38,601 nucleotides of DNA, from assembly GCA_036506275.1 (NCBI GenBank), contig DASXSB010000109.1:1-38601 (forward strand). Direction: 5' to 3'. This stretch comes from DASXSB01 sp036506275 (GTDB lineage Bacteria > Methylomirabilota > Methylomirabilia > Rokubacteriales > CSP1-6). The notes under the pieces were generated by a model. The model saw nothing but the letters and a program-made list of their open reading frames with translations, was not told where the DNA came from and did not search any database. Positions 14,171 through 26,910 of this stretch are shown piece by piece. Both the position numbers and the translations under genes were made by a program. Position 1 is the first letter of the stretch. Every line of letters begins with the position of its first letter.

Positions 14171-14581
14171 TCACCGAGTGCGGCCGGCGACCTGGAGCCG
14201 GGTGAGGGCCCGCGCCAGCGCCGCCAGGGCGCGGACGAAGTCGATCTCCTCCTGCGTGCGACCGGACAGGCGTTGCTCCGCGCGCTCGCGCGCGCGCTCC
14301 GCTCGGGCGCGATCGATCTCGGGGGGCTTCTCCGCGGTGTCGGCGAGCACGACGACCTTGTCGTTCCGGACCTCGGCGAAGCCGCCGCTCACCGCGAGAT
14401 GGAATTCTTCTCCGCCGATGCGGTACGTGAGCTCGCCGATGCCGAGCGTCGTCAGAAACGGCGCGTGCCCGGGCAGCACGCCGAAGTAGCCTTCGCTGCC
14501 GGGTGCCACCACCTCGTCCACCGTCTCCGTGACCACGAGCCGGGTCGGCGTCGCGATCTCGAGCGTCAGTCGCTCCGCCAT
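14171..14581 (-). CDS. atpC: ATP synthase F1 epsilon subunit
   Basis: A 136-residue epsilon subunit, part of the central stalk that couples rotation to catalysis. The beta-sandwich is clear (LTLEIATPTRLVV, VVAPGSEGYFGVLPGHAPFLTTLGIGEL, AVSGGFAEVRNDKVVVLADTAE). A helical C-terminal domain rich in arginine and alanine follows. Length is normal. It is the last gene of the atp unit, with one base between the atpD stop and its ATG. Confidence 0.95.
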   Translation of the reverse strand: MAERLTLEIATPTRLVVTETVDEVVAPGSEGYFGVLPGHAPFLTTLGIGELTYRIGGEEFHLAVSGGFAEVRNDKVVVLADTAEKPPEIDRARAERARERAEQRLSGRTQEEIDFVRALAALARALTRLQVAGRTR

Positions 14582-14582
14582 G

Positions 14583-15997
<1,415 letters not shown>

Positions 15998-16001
<4 letters not shown>

Positions 16002-16876
16002 GCGCCCGCTCCTTGCGTGAGGGCCTCCGCGCCTCCCACGATATCGAGCAGCTCCTTGGTGATCTTTTCCTGGCGCGCCTTGTTGTACTGAATCGTCAGC
16101 ACCTCGATCATTTCCTTCGCGTTCTTGGTCGCCGCTTCCATCGCCGTCATGCGCGCGCCGTACTCGCCCGCCAGCGACTCCATGAGGGCGCGGAACACCT
16201 GCATGCGGATGTGGCGCGGCAAGAGATCACCGAGGATCGCCCCCGGGCTCGGCTCGTAGATGTAGTCGACGGGCTCCGCGGCCTGCTCCTCGTCGCGGGG
16301 GATGGGCAGCAGTTGCTGGCGCACGGGTCGCTGCACCGCCACCGAGCGGAACTCATTGTAGAGGAGGTAGACCTCGTCCACCTCGCCCTCCAGATACTGC
16401 CGCATGAAGTAATCCGCGAGCTCGGTGGCGTGGCTGTAGGCGAGCCGATCCCAGAAGCCGATGAGGTCACGCTTCACCGTCCACTGGCGCCGCCGAAAGA
16501 AGTCGCGCGCCTTGCGGCCGACGACGACGACGGTGACTTCGGTGGCGTTGGAAGCGCGCAGGAATTCCACGGACCGACGGATGATGTTGGAGTTGAATGC
16601 GCCCGCCAGTCCCTTGTCGGCGGTAATGATGACGATCTGTCGCCGTGGCCCTTCGCGCTGCTCGAGGAGCGGATGCGCGGGACCATCGGCGCCGTCGGCG
16701 TCGCTCACGAGACGACCGAGCAGCTCCGCCATTTTCCCCGCATACGGCCGCGCGGCCAGGATGCGCTCCTGCGCCCGCCGCAGCTTGGCCGCCGCCACCA
16801 GCTTCATGGCGCGCGTGATCTTCTGCGTGGACTGGACGGAGCGGATCCGCCGCTGGATGTCGCGCAGGGTGGCCAT
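15998..16876 (-). CDS. atpG: ATP synthase F1 gamma subunit
   Basis: A 292-residue rotor subunit. The N-terminal helix MATLRDIQRRIRSVQSTQKI and the C-terminal helix (RMTAMEAATKNAKEMIEVLT...NKARQEKITKELLDIVGGAEAL) that form the coiled-coil shaft are both intact. The middle holds VIITADKGLAGAFN. The ATG at 16876 is chosen because the family begins exactly there; an in-frame extension overlaps atpA and is not expected. It follows the atpA stop by 10 bp. Confidence 0.97.
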
Positions 16877-16886
16877 GCGACGGCGC

Positions 16887-18413
<1,527 letters not shown>

Positions 18414-18430
18414 TCCCTACCCCTTTGTGT

Positions 18431-18455
18431 CGGAGGAGATGGTCACACCCCTCCG
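18431..18455 (-). repeat. Hairpin between atpH and atpA
   Basis: A 6-bp inverted repeat (CGGAGG with CCTCCG, 13-base loop) lies in the 73-bp atpH-atpA gap, the widest gap in the operon. It may adjust expression of alpha relative to delta or protect mRNA ends. No T-run follows. Confidence 0.3.
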
Positions 18456-18486
18456 ATCGCTCTTATCGCTCGCGTGACGTCCGGGC

Positions 18487-19035
18487 TCAGCCGGCGACGA
18501 GGCGCTGGCGCAGGCGCGCGAGCTGGCCGTCGAGGCTGGCGTCGACGACCACGCTGCCGCTCTCGGCGATGAATCCGCCGAGCAAGCTCGTGTCGACCTC
18601 CTCGTCGAGGACGACGTCCCGTCCGCCGAGCGCTCCGCGCAGGCGACGCGCGAGCGTATCGCGCTCCTCCGGCGTGAGCGGAACGGCCGTGCGGAGGCGC
18701 GCGTGCACGCGCCCGGCCGCCTCGTCGGCGAGGTCTCGGTACGCGATCGCGATGCCGGGAAGCTGCGCCGCGCGGCCGTGGGCGGCCACGAGCGCGAGGA
18801 AATCGCGCATGAGGGGCGCCAGCTCCAGGCGCGCCGCCAGCTCGACGGCGGCGTTCCGCTTCGCCGGTCCTCCCACCCAGGGCAACGCGAAGAAGCGACG
18901 GAGCTCGGCCTCGTGCTCGAACAGCTCGACCACGCGGGCGAGATCACTGGCGACGGCGTCGGTGACGTTGCGCTCTTTCGCGAGAGAAAAGAGCGCCTTC
19001 GCGTACGCGGTGGCGGTCGCGTGATCCTGTTTCAC
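18487..19035 (-). CDS. atpH: ATP synthase F1 delta subunit
   Basis: A 182-residue delta (OSCP-like) subunit that clamps the peripheral stalk to the top of F1. It shows the N-terminal helical domain TAYAKALFSLAKERN...LARVVELFE, FLALVAAHGRAAQLPGIAIAY-type helix segments, and the C-terminal sheet with VDTSLLGGFIAESGSVVVDASL. The start is GTG at 19035, overlapping the atpF stop as GTGA. Length is normal. Confidence 0.95.
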   Translation of the reverse strand: MKQDHATATAYAKALFSLAKERNVTDAVASDLARVVELFEHEAELRRFFALPWVGGPAKRNAAVELAARLELAPLMRDFLALVAAHGRAAQLPGIAIAYRDLADEAAGRVHARLRTAVPLTPEERDTLARRLRGALGGRDVVLDEEVDTSLLGGFIAESGSVVVDASLDGQLARLRQRLVAG

Positions 19036-19628
19036 GCCCCGACCTGGGCGATCGCCTCGTCCACGAGACGGCGGTGATCCGGGTCGCGCAGGCTCTTGCG
19101 CACGAGCCGCTCCGCCACCGCGATCGCGATGTCACCCACCTCGCGCCGCAGGTCTTCGCGCGCGCGTCGGATGTCGGCGTCGGTTTGTGCCTTTGCCGAC
19201 TCCAGCAGCTTCGCGGCTTCCGCGCGGGCGGCCTCCACCAGACGCCGCTGCTCGTCCGCCGCTTCCTTCAGGGCCTGAGCGCGAATGGCGGCCGCCTCCG
19301 CGTAGGCCGCGCGCATGCGCTCGGCGTTCTCCTCCGCCTGCTTCGCCGCCTGCGCGCGCGCCTCCTGCGCCTCGTCGAGCGAGCGTTTGATCGCCTCCGT
19401 GCGCTCGTTCATCTTGGCGAGGAACGGCTTGTAGAAAAGCCGGTGGAGGATGACGAGGAGCACGATGAAGTTGAACATCTGCACGAAGAGCGACTTGTCG
19501 AGGCTGATCAGCCCACCGCCACCCTCCGCGTGACCGCTTTCCTCGGCCGCCCACGCCAGCACCGGCATCACGCACACGACGAGAGCGCACACGACGGCGC
19601 GGAAAGAGCGGCCTCTGAGGTAACGCAT
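19032..19628 (-). CDS. atpF: ATP synthase F0 b subunit
   Basis: A 198-residue peripheral-stalk subunit. The N-terminus is unusual compared with E. coli: a basic, hydrophobic leader (residues 1-24, ending VLAWAAEE) looks like a signal peptide. It is followed by a glycine-rich stretch and the true membrane helix (FVQMFNFIVLLVILHRLFYK). A long charged helix rich in alanine, glutamate and arginine then runs to the end. Leader-bearing b subunits occur in several non-model phyla. The ATG at 19628 has GGGAG upstream. It is the first gene of the unit; a and c subunit genes are absent here. Confidence 0.93.
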   Translation of the reverse strand: MRYLRGRSFRAVVCALVVCVMPVLAWAAEESGHAEGGGGLISLDKSLFVQMFNFIVLLVILHRLFYKPFLAKMNERTEAIKRSLDEAQEARAQAAKQAEENAERMRAAYAEAAAIRAQALKEAADEQRRLVEAARAEAAKLLESAKAQTDADIRRAREDLRREVGDIAIAVAERLVRKSLRDPDHRRLVDEAIAQVGA

Positions 19629-19668
19629 CGGAATCTCCCGGGATCCGTGATGCCGTGGGTTTGTGAAA

Positions 19669-19696
19669 ACTATCACCCGAAATGGGCCACTGTCAA
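19669..19696 (-). promoter_or_regulatory. Promoter of the atp operon
   Basis: On the minus strand, a perfect TTGACA (19691-19696) and GATAGT (19669-19674) are spaced by 16 bp, giving a leader of about 35 nt before the atpF ATG. The -35 box lies over the last codons of mnmA, so the atp genes have their own promoter although mnmA is on the same strand. Confidence 0.6.
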
Positions 19697-20793
19697 CGAT
19701 TCTGCGGCTCTGGACGCCCGATCACGCCTCCACCCACGACCACGTCCCCGTCGTACCAGACGACTGACTGACCGGGAGTGATCGCGCGTTGTGGCTCATC
19801 GAAGACGACGTCCGCCATTCCGCCGCCCCGATAGCGGACGGTGGCCGATGCCGCCGGATGGTTGTGCCGGATCTTGGCCTGCACGCGCAACGGCCCGCCT
19901 GGTTCTTCGCCCGCGATGAAGTTCACGTGCTCGGCGACCAGTCGGTCGTGCTCGAGGGCGTCCGCACCGCCCACGGTCACGGTGTTCGTCTCGGCGTCGA
20001 TGTCGACGACGTACAAAGGACTCCGACTACGGAGCCCGAGCCCCCGTCGCTGACCGATAGTGTAGTTGACGATGCCGTCATGGTGTCCGAGGATGGCGCC
20101 CCCGTCGTCGACGATCGGTCCGGGCCGCGAAATTTCCGGATTACGCCGCCGCAAGAACCCGCGGTAGTCGTTGTCCGGGATGAAGCAGATCTCCTGGCTC
20201 TCCGGCTTTTCCGCGGTGACGAGCCGCAACCGGCGGGCGTGCTCGCGGACGTCCGCCTTCGTGAGCTCGCCGATGGGGAACCGTGCCGTCGCGAGCTCGC
20301 TCTGCGTCAACGGCCACAGGAAGTCCGACTGATCCTTACGCGCGTCCCGCGCCTTGAGGAGCTGATGGCGGCCGGTCGCCTCGTCGCGCGTGATGCGGGC
20401 ATAGTGGCCGGTGGCGACGGCGACGGCGTCCCACGCGCGGGCGCGCCGCCGAAGGGAACCGAACTTTAGGTTCTTGTTGCACGCGACACAGGGAACTGGT
20501 GTTCGCCCGTCGCGGTAGGCGCCCACGAACGGCTCGATCACCGTCCGGGCGAACTCTTCCTCGGAATTCAGGAGGTAGTACGGAATGCCCAGCCGCCGCG
20601 CCACGTCGCGGGCGCCCTCGACGGTTTCCGCCGAGCAACAACTCCCAAATTTCCGGACGGGGTCGTCCGCTTCTTTCCACGGCCACACGCGCAGCGTGAT
20701 CCCGATGACGTCGTAACCCTGCTCGACGAGGAGGGCCGCCGCCACGGAAGAATCGACGCCCCCGCTCATCCCGACCACGATGCGCTCCGACAT
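19693..20793 (-). CDS. mnmA: tRNA-specific 2-thiouridylase MnmA
   Basis: A 366-residue enzyme that thiolates U34 of tRNA-Lys, -Glu and -Gln. The PP-loop VVGMSGGVDSSVAA is at residues 6-19. The catalytic cysteines are in PVPCVACNKNLKFG and ESQEICFIPDNDYRGFL. ATGHYARI and GIVNYTIGQRRGLG complete the family marks. Length is typical. The ATG at 20793 follows the parB stop by 5 bp, so it is probably co-transcribed with parAB. Confidence 0.97.
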   Translation of the reverse strand: MSERIVVGMSGGVDSSVAAALLVEQGYDVIGITLRVWPWKEADDPVRKFGSCCSAETVEGARDVARRLGIPYYLLNSEEEFARTVIEPFVGAYRDGRTPVPCVACNKNLKFGSLRRRARAWDAVAVATGHYARITRDEATGRHQLLKARDARKDQSDFLWPLTQSELATARFPIGELTKADVREHARRLRLVTAEKPESQEICFIPDNDYRGFLRRRNPEISRPGPIVDDGGAILGHHDGIVNYTIGQRRGLGLRSRSPLYVVDIDAETNTVTVGGADALEHDRLVAEHVNFIAGEEPGGPLRVQAKIRHNHPAASATVRYRGGGMADVVFDEPQRAITPGQSVVWYDGDVVVGGGVIGRPEPQNR

Positions 20794-20798
20794 GGGGG

Positions 20799-21645
20799 TC
20801 AGTATCGCGCGCCGAGCAATCCCGCGACGCGCTCCAGGTCTTCCGAGCTCGTGTAGAGAATCTCGATCCTGCCGCGGCGTTCGCTGCCGGTTATCCGGAC
20901 GCGCGCCAGCAGCGTGCGCTGGAGCGACTCCTCGAGCGCGTTGAGCTCCGGCGATCTCCGACGGATCGGGACGGGGACGCCGCGTTGTGAACGCGCCGCC
21001 TGTTCGGCGGTCCGTACCGAGTCTTCCGTGGCCCGCACGGACCAGGAATGGGTGAGGATCTCGTCGCGGAGCTTGAGCTGGTCCGCGACCGTGGTCAACA
21101 TGAGCAGCGCCCGCGCGTGCCCCATCGTGAGACGGCCTCCGCGTAGGTCGGCCTGGATCTCGGCCGGCAGGCGCAGGAGCCTGAGGGAGTTCGCGATGGA
21201 CGTACGATCGCGGCCGATGCGCTGCGCCAGCTCCTCCTGCGTCCATCCGTACTGGGCGAGGAGCTTCTGATAGGCTTCCGCCTCCTCCATCGGGTTCAGA
21301 TCTTCGCGAAGCAGATTCTCGACCAGCGCCAGCTCCAGGCTTTCCGCATCCGAGACCTCGCGGACCACGGCTGGGATACGTGCAAGCCCCGCCTGCCTGG
21401 CCGCTCGCCATCGGCGTTCGCCCGCGATCAGCTGATAGCCCTCGCCGAGCCTTCTGACCACGACGGGCTGGATCAGGCCGGATGTGCGAATCGACGCCGT
21501 CAGCTCATCTAAAGCCGCTAAATCAAAGGCTTTTCTTGGCTGATTGGGGTTGACCTCGACCTGGTCGATGGGGATTTCAAGCAGCGCCTCGCTTTCCTCC
21601 GGCGTAGACGAGAGAAGAGCGCCCAATCCACGGCCGAGACCTCGC

Positions 21646-21653
<8 letters not shown>
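20799..21653 (-). CDS. parB: Chromosome-partitioning protein ParB
   Basis: A 284-residue ParB. The N-terminal tail KRGLGRGLGALLSS is the ParA-contacting segment. The CTPase/Srx-like domain shows VNPNQPRKAFD and LIAGERRWRAARQAG, and box ENLLREDLNPMEEAEAYQKL. The helix-turn-helix QRIGRDRTSIANSLRLLRLP binds parS. The C-terminal dimerisation region follows from about residue 225. Three parS sites lie about 1 kb upstream. The ATG at 21653 overlaps the parA stop by 8 bp. Confidence 0.97.
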
Positions 21654-22407
<754 letters not shown>

Positions 22408-22580
22408 CGCCCAAAGCTCGTCGCGGGCCAGTCCCGCGGCTGCACCTGTTCGTCACCGGTGGCTCCATTGGAAGACTGGTACCCTTAGATCGCCGTCATC
22501 CTACTACGGTCGGGCGGCGAACCCGGCAAACCAATCGGCTCCGACGGCAGCGCGCCGCGGTTGGAGCGCGCCCAAGAGGA

Positions 22581-22596
22581 TGTTTCACGTGAAACG
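22581..22596. promoter_or_regulatory. parS: parS site 1
   Basis: TGTTTCACGTGAAACG differs from the Bacillus-type palindrome TGTTTCACGTGAAACA only at the last base. This is the binding and CTP-loading site for ParB. Confidence 0.93.
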
Positions 22597-22627
22597 TTCC
22601 CCCGACCGGGAACATGCCTTCTCTAGA

Positions 22628-22643
22628 TGTTTCACGTGGAACG
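22628..22643. promoter_or_regulatory. parS: parS site 2
   Basis: TGTTTCACGTGGAACG, a slightly asymmetric copy 47 bp from site 1 in the same gap. The central CACGTG is intact. Confidence 0.88.
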
Positions 22644-22929
22644 TCGCGGGAACACTCAGGGCGCGAAGCGGGCGACGTGCGGGGTCGAGGAAAGGCGCGG
22701 CACGACGCCGTCGGAGCCGGTGACTTACGAGGGCGACGGCACGGACAGTGACGATCGTTGGACCGTAACGACCAGGCTACCGAGCGATCCCAAAAGAATC
22801 CGGAGCGCCGGCGTCGAGGTCCCTCGCGTATCGTCACCATGGCGGCGAAGGACCCGTCCGGGTCGACGCGTCGGCAGCGGCATCCGATCGCGACCCCAGT
22901 GGTGGAGCACCGTCGAGCTCACGCCCGAA

Positions 22930-22945
22930 TGTTCCACGTGGAACA
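22930..22945. promoter_or_regulatory. parS: parS site 3
   Basis: TGTTCCACGTGGAACA is a perfect 16-bp palindrome 24 bp from the rsmG stop. It matches parS at all but the paired T-to-C/A-to-G positions. Confidence 0.9.
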
Positions 22946-22969
22946 GGGCGCTCATCCATGGTGAACACG

Positions 22970-23593
22970 CTAGGTAGTAGGCCGCCGGTGGAGCGCGAAC
23001 CGGCGGGTTGTGCCGGGGACGATGCCCGGTACTTCCAGCCACTCGACGCCGGAACGCCGGGCCAGCGTGGGCGGTCCCGAGGCCGCGACGAGACCACCCG
23101 GGGCGACGAATTTCTCGGCCAGGGGAAGCACGTCGTCGAGCGATCCGGCACATCGCATGACCACAACGTCTACCGGTCGGTCGAAGCCCTGGATCGCCTC
23201 CGCGGCGGGACGGTCGATCACCACCGTGCCCGGCAAAGGCACGTCCCTGACCACCGCCTTGAGAAAGGACGCTCGCCGGCGCCGTGATTCCAGAAGAGTT
23301 GTTTGGAGCGAGGGGCGGATGATACGCAGCGGGACTCCCGGAACTCCCGCCCCGGAACCAAAATCGAGGAGTGACCGCGCCCCATCAGGAACTACGCGGA
23401 GAAAGAGAAGACTATCGAGAATCAGATTGTCGACGAGCCAACGCGGTTCGGAAGACCCCACCATCCGCGACGTGTATTGCCATTTCACTAATAAATTCAG
23501 GTACTTGATGAATTGGCCGAGCTGCTCGTCGTCGGGAGGCCGCCCCACGATGCGCTCGGCTCCTTGCGCTATCCGCTCGGCGATATCTCTCAC
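22970..23593 (-). CDS. rsmG: 16S rRNA (guanine527-N7)-methyltransferase RsmG
   Basis: A 207-residue methyltransferase. After a helical N-terminus (QLGQFIKYLNLLVKWQ) comes the SAM-binding LLDFGSGAGVPGVPLRIIRP, then LLESRRRRASFLKAVVRD and the VDVVVMRCAGSLDDVLPLAEKFVAPGG-type region, seen in parts. The GTG at 23593 overlaps the mnmE stop as GTGA. Length then agrees with the family, whereas longer upstream starts would run through mnmE. The product confers streptomycin sensitivity in model species when active. Confidence 0.93.
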   Translation of the reverse strand: MRDIAERIAQGAERIVGRPPDDEQLGQFIKYLNLLVKWQYTSRMVGSSEPRWLVDNLILDSLLFLRVVPDGARSLLDFGSGAGVPGVPLRIIRPSLQTTLLESRRRRASFLKAVVRDVPLPGTVVIDRPAAEAIQGFDRPVDVVVMRCAGSLDDVLPLAEKFVAPGGLVAASGPPTLARRSGVEWLEVPGIVPGTTRRFALHRRPTT

Positions 23594-24948
23594 TTTCCGA
23601 TGCAGAATACTGAGAATATCCGGTCGAGAACCGAATCGCTGACGGCGGTCCCGAGGATCTCCGACACGGCTCCGAGGCCCACACCGAGATCCAGGAGGGC
23701 GACTTCGATGGGCGCCCTCGCGAGGGCCGCCTCGGCGGTGGCGAGCGCGTCCCGCAGGCGCGCCAGCAGCTCCATCTGTCTGAGTGACGCGACGATTCCG
23801 CTCTCGTCGTCGGCCTCGAGGGTCAGCCGTCCGATCTCGTCGCACAATCGCGCGGTGATGGCTTCCACGCCTTCGCCCGTCACCGAGGAAGCACGGAGCG
23901 CGTCGGCGATGTCGTGGGTCCGCGGGTGACCCGGTAAATCGCTCTTGGTCACGACGAGCACGCGCCGGCGATCCGCCGTCCGGTCGATGATGGCCAGATC
24001 CGGCGGCGTCGTCCCGTCGAGAACGACGAGCAGTAAATCGCTCTCGCTTGCCGCCGCCTGCGCGCGGCGAATCCCCTCGGCTTCCAGCACGTCACGCGGC
24101 TCCCGGATCCCGGCCGTATCGAGCAGGCGAACGCCGACACCGGCGAGCTCGAGCCGACCTTCGACCACGTCGCGGGTGGTGCCCGGAATGGCGGATACGA
24201 TCGCCCGCTCGCGCCCAAGAAGCGCGTTGAAGAGCGACGACTTTCCCGCATTGGGAGCCCCCACGATGCAGACGGTGACGCCGTCGTGGACGAGGCGGCC
24301 GGAATGCGCGACCTCCAGCCAGTGCGCCGCCTCCGTCCGCAGCGGCGTCAGCGCTTTGAGCGCGGCGCCGGCGTCGATTCCGTAGCCCTCCTCGGCGAAG
24401 TCGAGCGTCACCTCCAGACTCGCGATGAGATCGAGGAGGCCTTCCCGAAGCGCGTGCAGAGGGCGGGACAGTCCGCCGCCGAGCGTTCGCGCGGCGAGCG
24501 TGACCGCGCGCTCGCTACGGGCGCGGATCAGCAGGGCGACCGCCTCCGCCTGCGCGAGGTCGAGACGACCGTTGAGGTACGCGCGTCGGCTGAACTCGCC
24601 GGGCTCCGCCAGGCGAGCGCCGCCCTCGACGAGCCGCGCCACGACCAGCGCGAGCAACGCCGGAGATCCGTGACACGACAGCTCCACCACGTCTTCGCCC
24701 GTGTAGGAGTGCGGTCCGCGAAACACGACGCACACGGCCTCGTCGATCGTCCCGCCCGTTCGCGGATCGACGAGCCCCACCCGGTGCGCGACGCGGGGGC
24801 GGAATTCCGGCAGGGGCAGCTTGGCGTGCCGAACGAGGGGCCCCACGATCGGAATGGCGTCCCGCCCGCTCACCCGAATGACGCCGATGGCCCCTTCCCC
24901 CGGGGGCGTCGCGATCGCGGCGATCGTGGAGGCGGAAGCGACAGTCAT
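23590..24948 (-). CDS. mnmE: tRNA modification GTPase MnmE
   Basis: A 452-residue GTPase that works with MnmG to modify wobble uridine. It has an N-terminal folate-binding domain (TIAAIATPPGEGAIGVIRVSG and SYTGEDVVELSCHG). The helical region is interrupted by the G domain with GAPNAGKSSLFNALLG, PGTTRDVVEG, DTAG and TKSD. The C-terminal FCIGK carries the conserved cysteine. Start is ATG at 24948. It lies 31 bp after yidC; the jag/khpB gene that often sits between them is missing. Confidence 0.97.
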   Translation of the reverse strand: MTVASASTIAAIATPPGEGAIGVIRVSGRDAIPIVGPLVRHAKLPLPEFRPRVAHRVGLVDPRTGGTIDEAVCVVFRGPHSYTGEDVVELSCHGSPALLALVVARLVEGGARLAEPGEFSRRAYLNGRLDLAQAEAVALLIRARSERAVTLAARTLGGGLSRPLHALREGLLDLIASLEVTLDFAEEGYGIDAGAALKALTPLRTEAAHWLEVAHSGRLVHDGVTVCIVGAPNAGKSSLFNALLGRERAIVSAIPGTTRDVVEGRLELAGVGVRLLDTAGIREPRDVLEAEGIRRAQAAASESDLLLVVLDGTTPPDLAIIDRTADRRRVLVVTKSDLPGHPRTHDIADALRASSVTGEGVEAITARLCDEIGRLTLEADDESGIVASLRQMELLARLRDALATAEAALARAPIEVALLDLGVGLGAVSEILGTAVSDSVLDRIFSVFCIGK

Positions 24949-24979
24949 CGGCGGCCGTGGCCCTCGCGCCGCGCCGGCG

Positions 24980-26671
24980 TCAGGCGCGCGCCGCGCTCTT
25001 CGCTTCGCGCGCGGCCCCCGCGCCCTTCGATCTGTCCATGTACCACTGCTGCGCGATCTGTAGCACGTTCGAAACCGTCCAGTAGAGGACGAGGCCCGAC
25101 GGCAGGTTGAGGAACATGAAAGTGAAGACGAACGGCATGACGAGCATCATCTTCGCCTGGCGTGGATCGCCCGCCGCCGGCGTCAGCTTCTGCTGCACGA
25201 ACATCGTGATGCCCATCAGGATCGGCAGCACGTAGGTCGGGTCCTGGCTGGCGAGGTCGCAGATCCACAGATCCACGCCGAACGCGCGCCCGAAGCAGAG
25301 AAAGGGCGCGCCCTGGAGATCGACGGAGACCGAGAGCGCGAGATAGAGCGCGTAGAAGATCGGTATCTGGGCGACCATCGGGAGGCAGCCGCCCATGGGG
25401 TTGACGTGATGCTTGCGGTAGAGTTCCAGCGTTTCCTGCTGGAGCCGTTGCGGATCGTTCTTGTACTTGCTGCGCAGCGCGTTCACCTGCGGTGCCAGCG
25501 TCTGCATCGCCTTCATCGACCGCATGCTCTTCACGGTCAACGGGTAGAAAAGCACCTTCGAGATGACCGTGAGGAGGATGATCGCGATGCCGTAGTTCCC
25601 GACGTAGTGATAGACCCAGTTCATCAGGCGAAGGATCGGAACCCCGAGCCAGTCCATCGGGAGGCCGCCCCATTTCCGGGGGATCGGAAAGCCGCCGAAG
25701 TTGATGGTCTCCTCGAGTCCCGCGTTTGCGAGCCGGTCGTATTCCTTCGGCCCCGCGTACACGGTCAGCTGGCCTTGCCATGCCTGCCCGGGTGCGATCG
25801 TGGCCGTGGCACGCACGGCGACGCCGACGCGCGCGGCGGCGGGATCGTCGTTCTTGCCGCCGGCGGCAGGTGGCCGCAGCGTCAGCAGCCGGAATCCTTC
25901 CGATCGCGGCATCAGGGCTACGAGGTACCAGACGCTGTCGAGCGCGATCCACGAGCCGTCCACTGTACGATCGATGACCGTCGTCAGGTCCTCGACGCGC
26001 TCCACGTGCCCCGTCCGCCACACGACTTCGGTCGGATGCTGTCCGTGAAATCGCTCCGCGGTGCCCTTCCACGCCGCGCGCGAGTACCAGGGGTAGAGGA
26101 GCGAGACCTCACGGGACGCGCCGGATATGTTTTCGACCCGGACGTCGGCGTCGATGGCGAAGTTGTCGTGACGGAAACGCAGCGTCTCTCGCACGCGTAC
26201 GCCGTCGCGCTCGCCCGACAGCACGAGGTCGGCGGTGGGACGGTCGGGCGACACGCGGACGCTGTCCGCGCTCACGCTCATCGATACGACCTCGGGCGTC
26301 CGGCCGGGGTCGGTGGCGAGGGCGAGACCCGTCGGGCCGAGCTCGCCCAGGATCACCAGCGGCTTTTCGCCGCGATACTTGAGCGTGAACTCCTGGAACT
26401 TGCCGCCCTCGCTGCTGACCACGGCGGAATAGAGCGGCGTTTCCACGGAGACGAGCCGTTGCGGAGGTAGCGGCGCGGCTTCCGCGCTACGCGGCGCAGG
26501 CGCCGGCGTCGCCGTGGGCGGCGTGGCCGGCGCCGGGGGAGCGGCGGGAGGCGGACTCTCGACAGTCTTCGACCCCGGTGGAGGGTCGGGGACGGCGGGC
26601 ATGAAGAACGTCTGGTAGATCATCAGGAGGGCCGCCATGAGGACGGCCGCCAGAATCGCGCGCTTCTCCAT
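24980..26671 (-). CDS. yidC: Membrane protein insertase YidC
   Basis: A 563-residue insertase of the Gram-negative type. The first membrane helix (about 6-24, MEKRAILAAVLMAALLMIYQ) leads into a proline- and alanine-rich linker (30-70). A large periplasmic beta domain (about 75-330) follows. The conserved insertase core comes next: NYGIAIILLTVISKVLFYPL, KHHVNPMGGCLPMVAQIPIF, LPILMGITMFVQQKL and a final helix near NLPSGLVLYWTVSNVLQIAQ. The periplasmic domain points to a diderm cell. The tail is short and basic. The ATG at 26671 follows the yidD stop by 2 bp. Confidence 0.97.
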   Translation of the reverse strand: MEKRAILAAVLMAALLMIYQTFFMPAVPDPPPGSKTVESPPPAAPPAPATPPTATPAPAPRSAEAAPLPPQRLVSVETPLYSAVVSSEGGKFQEFTLKYRGEKPLVILGELGPTGLALATDPGRTPEVVSMSVSADSVRVSPDRPTADLVLSGERDGVRVRETLRFRHDNFAIDADVRVENISGASREVSLLYPWYSRAAWKGTAERFHGQHPTEVVWRTGHVERVEDLTTVIDRTVDGSWIALDSVWYLVALMPRSEGFRLLTLRPPAAGGKNDDPAAARVGVAVRATATIAPGQAWQGQLTVYAGPKEYDRLANAGLEETINFGGFPIPRKWGGLPMDWLGVPILRLMNWVYHYVGNYGIAIILLTVISKVLFYPLTVKSMRSMKAMQTLAPQVNALRSKYKNDPQRLQQETLELYRKHHVNPMGGCLPMVAQIPIFYALYLALSVSVDLQGAPFLCFGRAFGVDLWICDLASQDPTYVLPILMGITMFVQQKLTPAAGDPRQAKMMLVMPFVFTFMFLNLPSGLVLYWTVSNVLQIAQQWYMDRSKGAGAAREAKSAARA

Positions 26672-26673
26672 CG

Positions 26674-26910
26674 TCAGACGTTCCGCGGAGAGGGCGGAGG
26701 CGGATCGTAACCGCCGGGATGGAACGGATGACAGCGCCCCAGGCGCATGAGCGCCAGCCAGAGCCCTCGCACGACTCCATGCCATTCGACCGCCTGCCGT
26801 GCGTATTCCGAGCAGGTGGGCGCGAAGCGGCATGCGGGCGGGAGTACGGGCGACACCACGAAGCGGTAGCCGGTGAGGACGCCCAAGACGAGACGTGTAC
26901 CCGGAGTCAC
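26674..26910 (-). CDS. yidD: Membrane protein insertion efficiency factor YidD
   Basis: A 78-residue protein of the usual yidD size. Core motif: RFVVSPVLPPACRFAPTCSEYA with the conserved cysteines, then GLWLALMRLGRCHPFHPGG. The amphipathic N-terminus sits at the inner face of the membrane and helps YidC. The GTG at 26910 overlaps the rnpA stop as GTGA. Confidence 0.95.
   Translation of the reverse strand: MTPGTRLVLGVLTGYRFVVSPVLPPACRFAPTCSEYARQAVEWHGVVRGLWLALMRLGRCHPFHPGGYDPPPPSPRNV

Larger units (their letters stand above)
22408..22969. other. Non-coding centromere region between rsmG and parA
   Basis: This 562-bp gap carries three parS-type palindromes and is otherwise free of family-like open frames. 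A 22-codon frame (ATG at 22468, minus strand) ends with TAA at 22400-22402, just after the ATC of parA, and might couple translation. A convincing parA promoter was not found: TTGCCG with TAGTAG 17 bp away is only a weak candidate. Confidence 0.7.
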
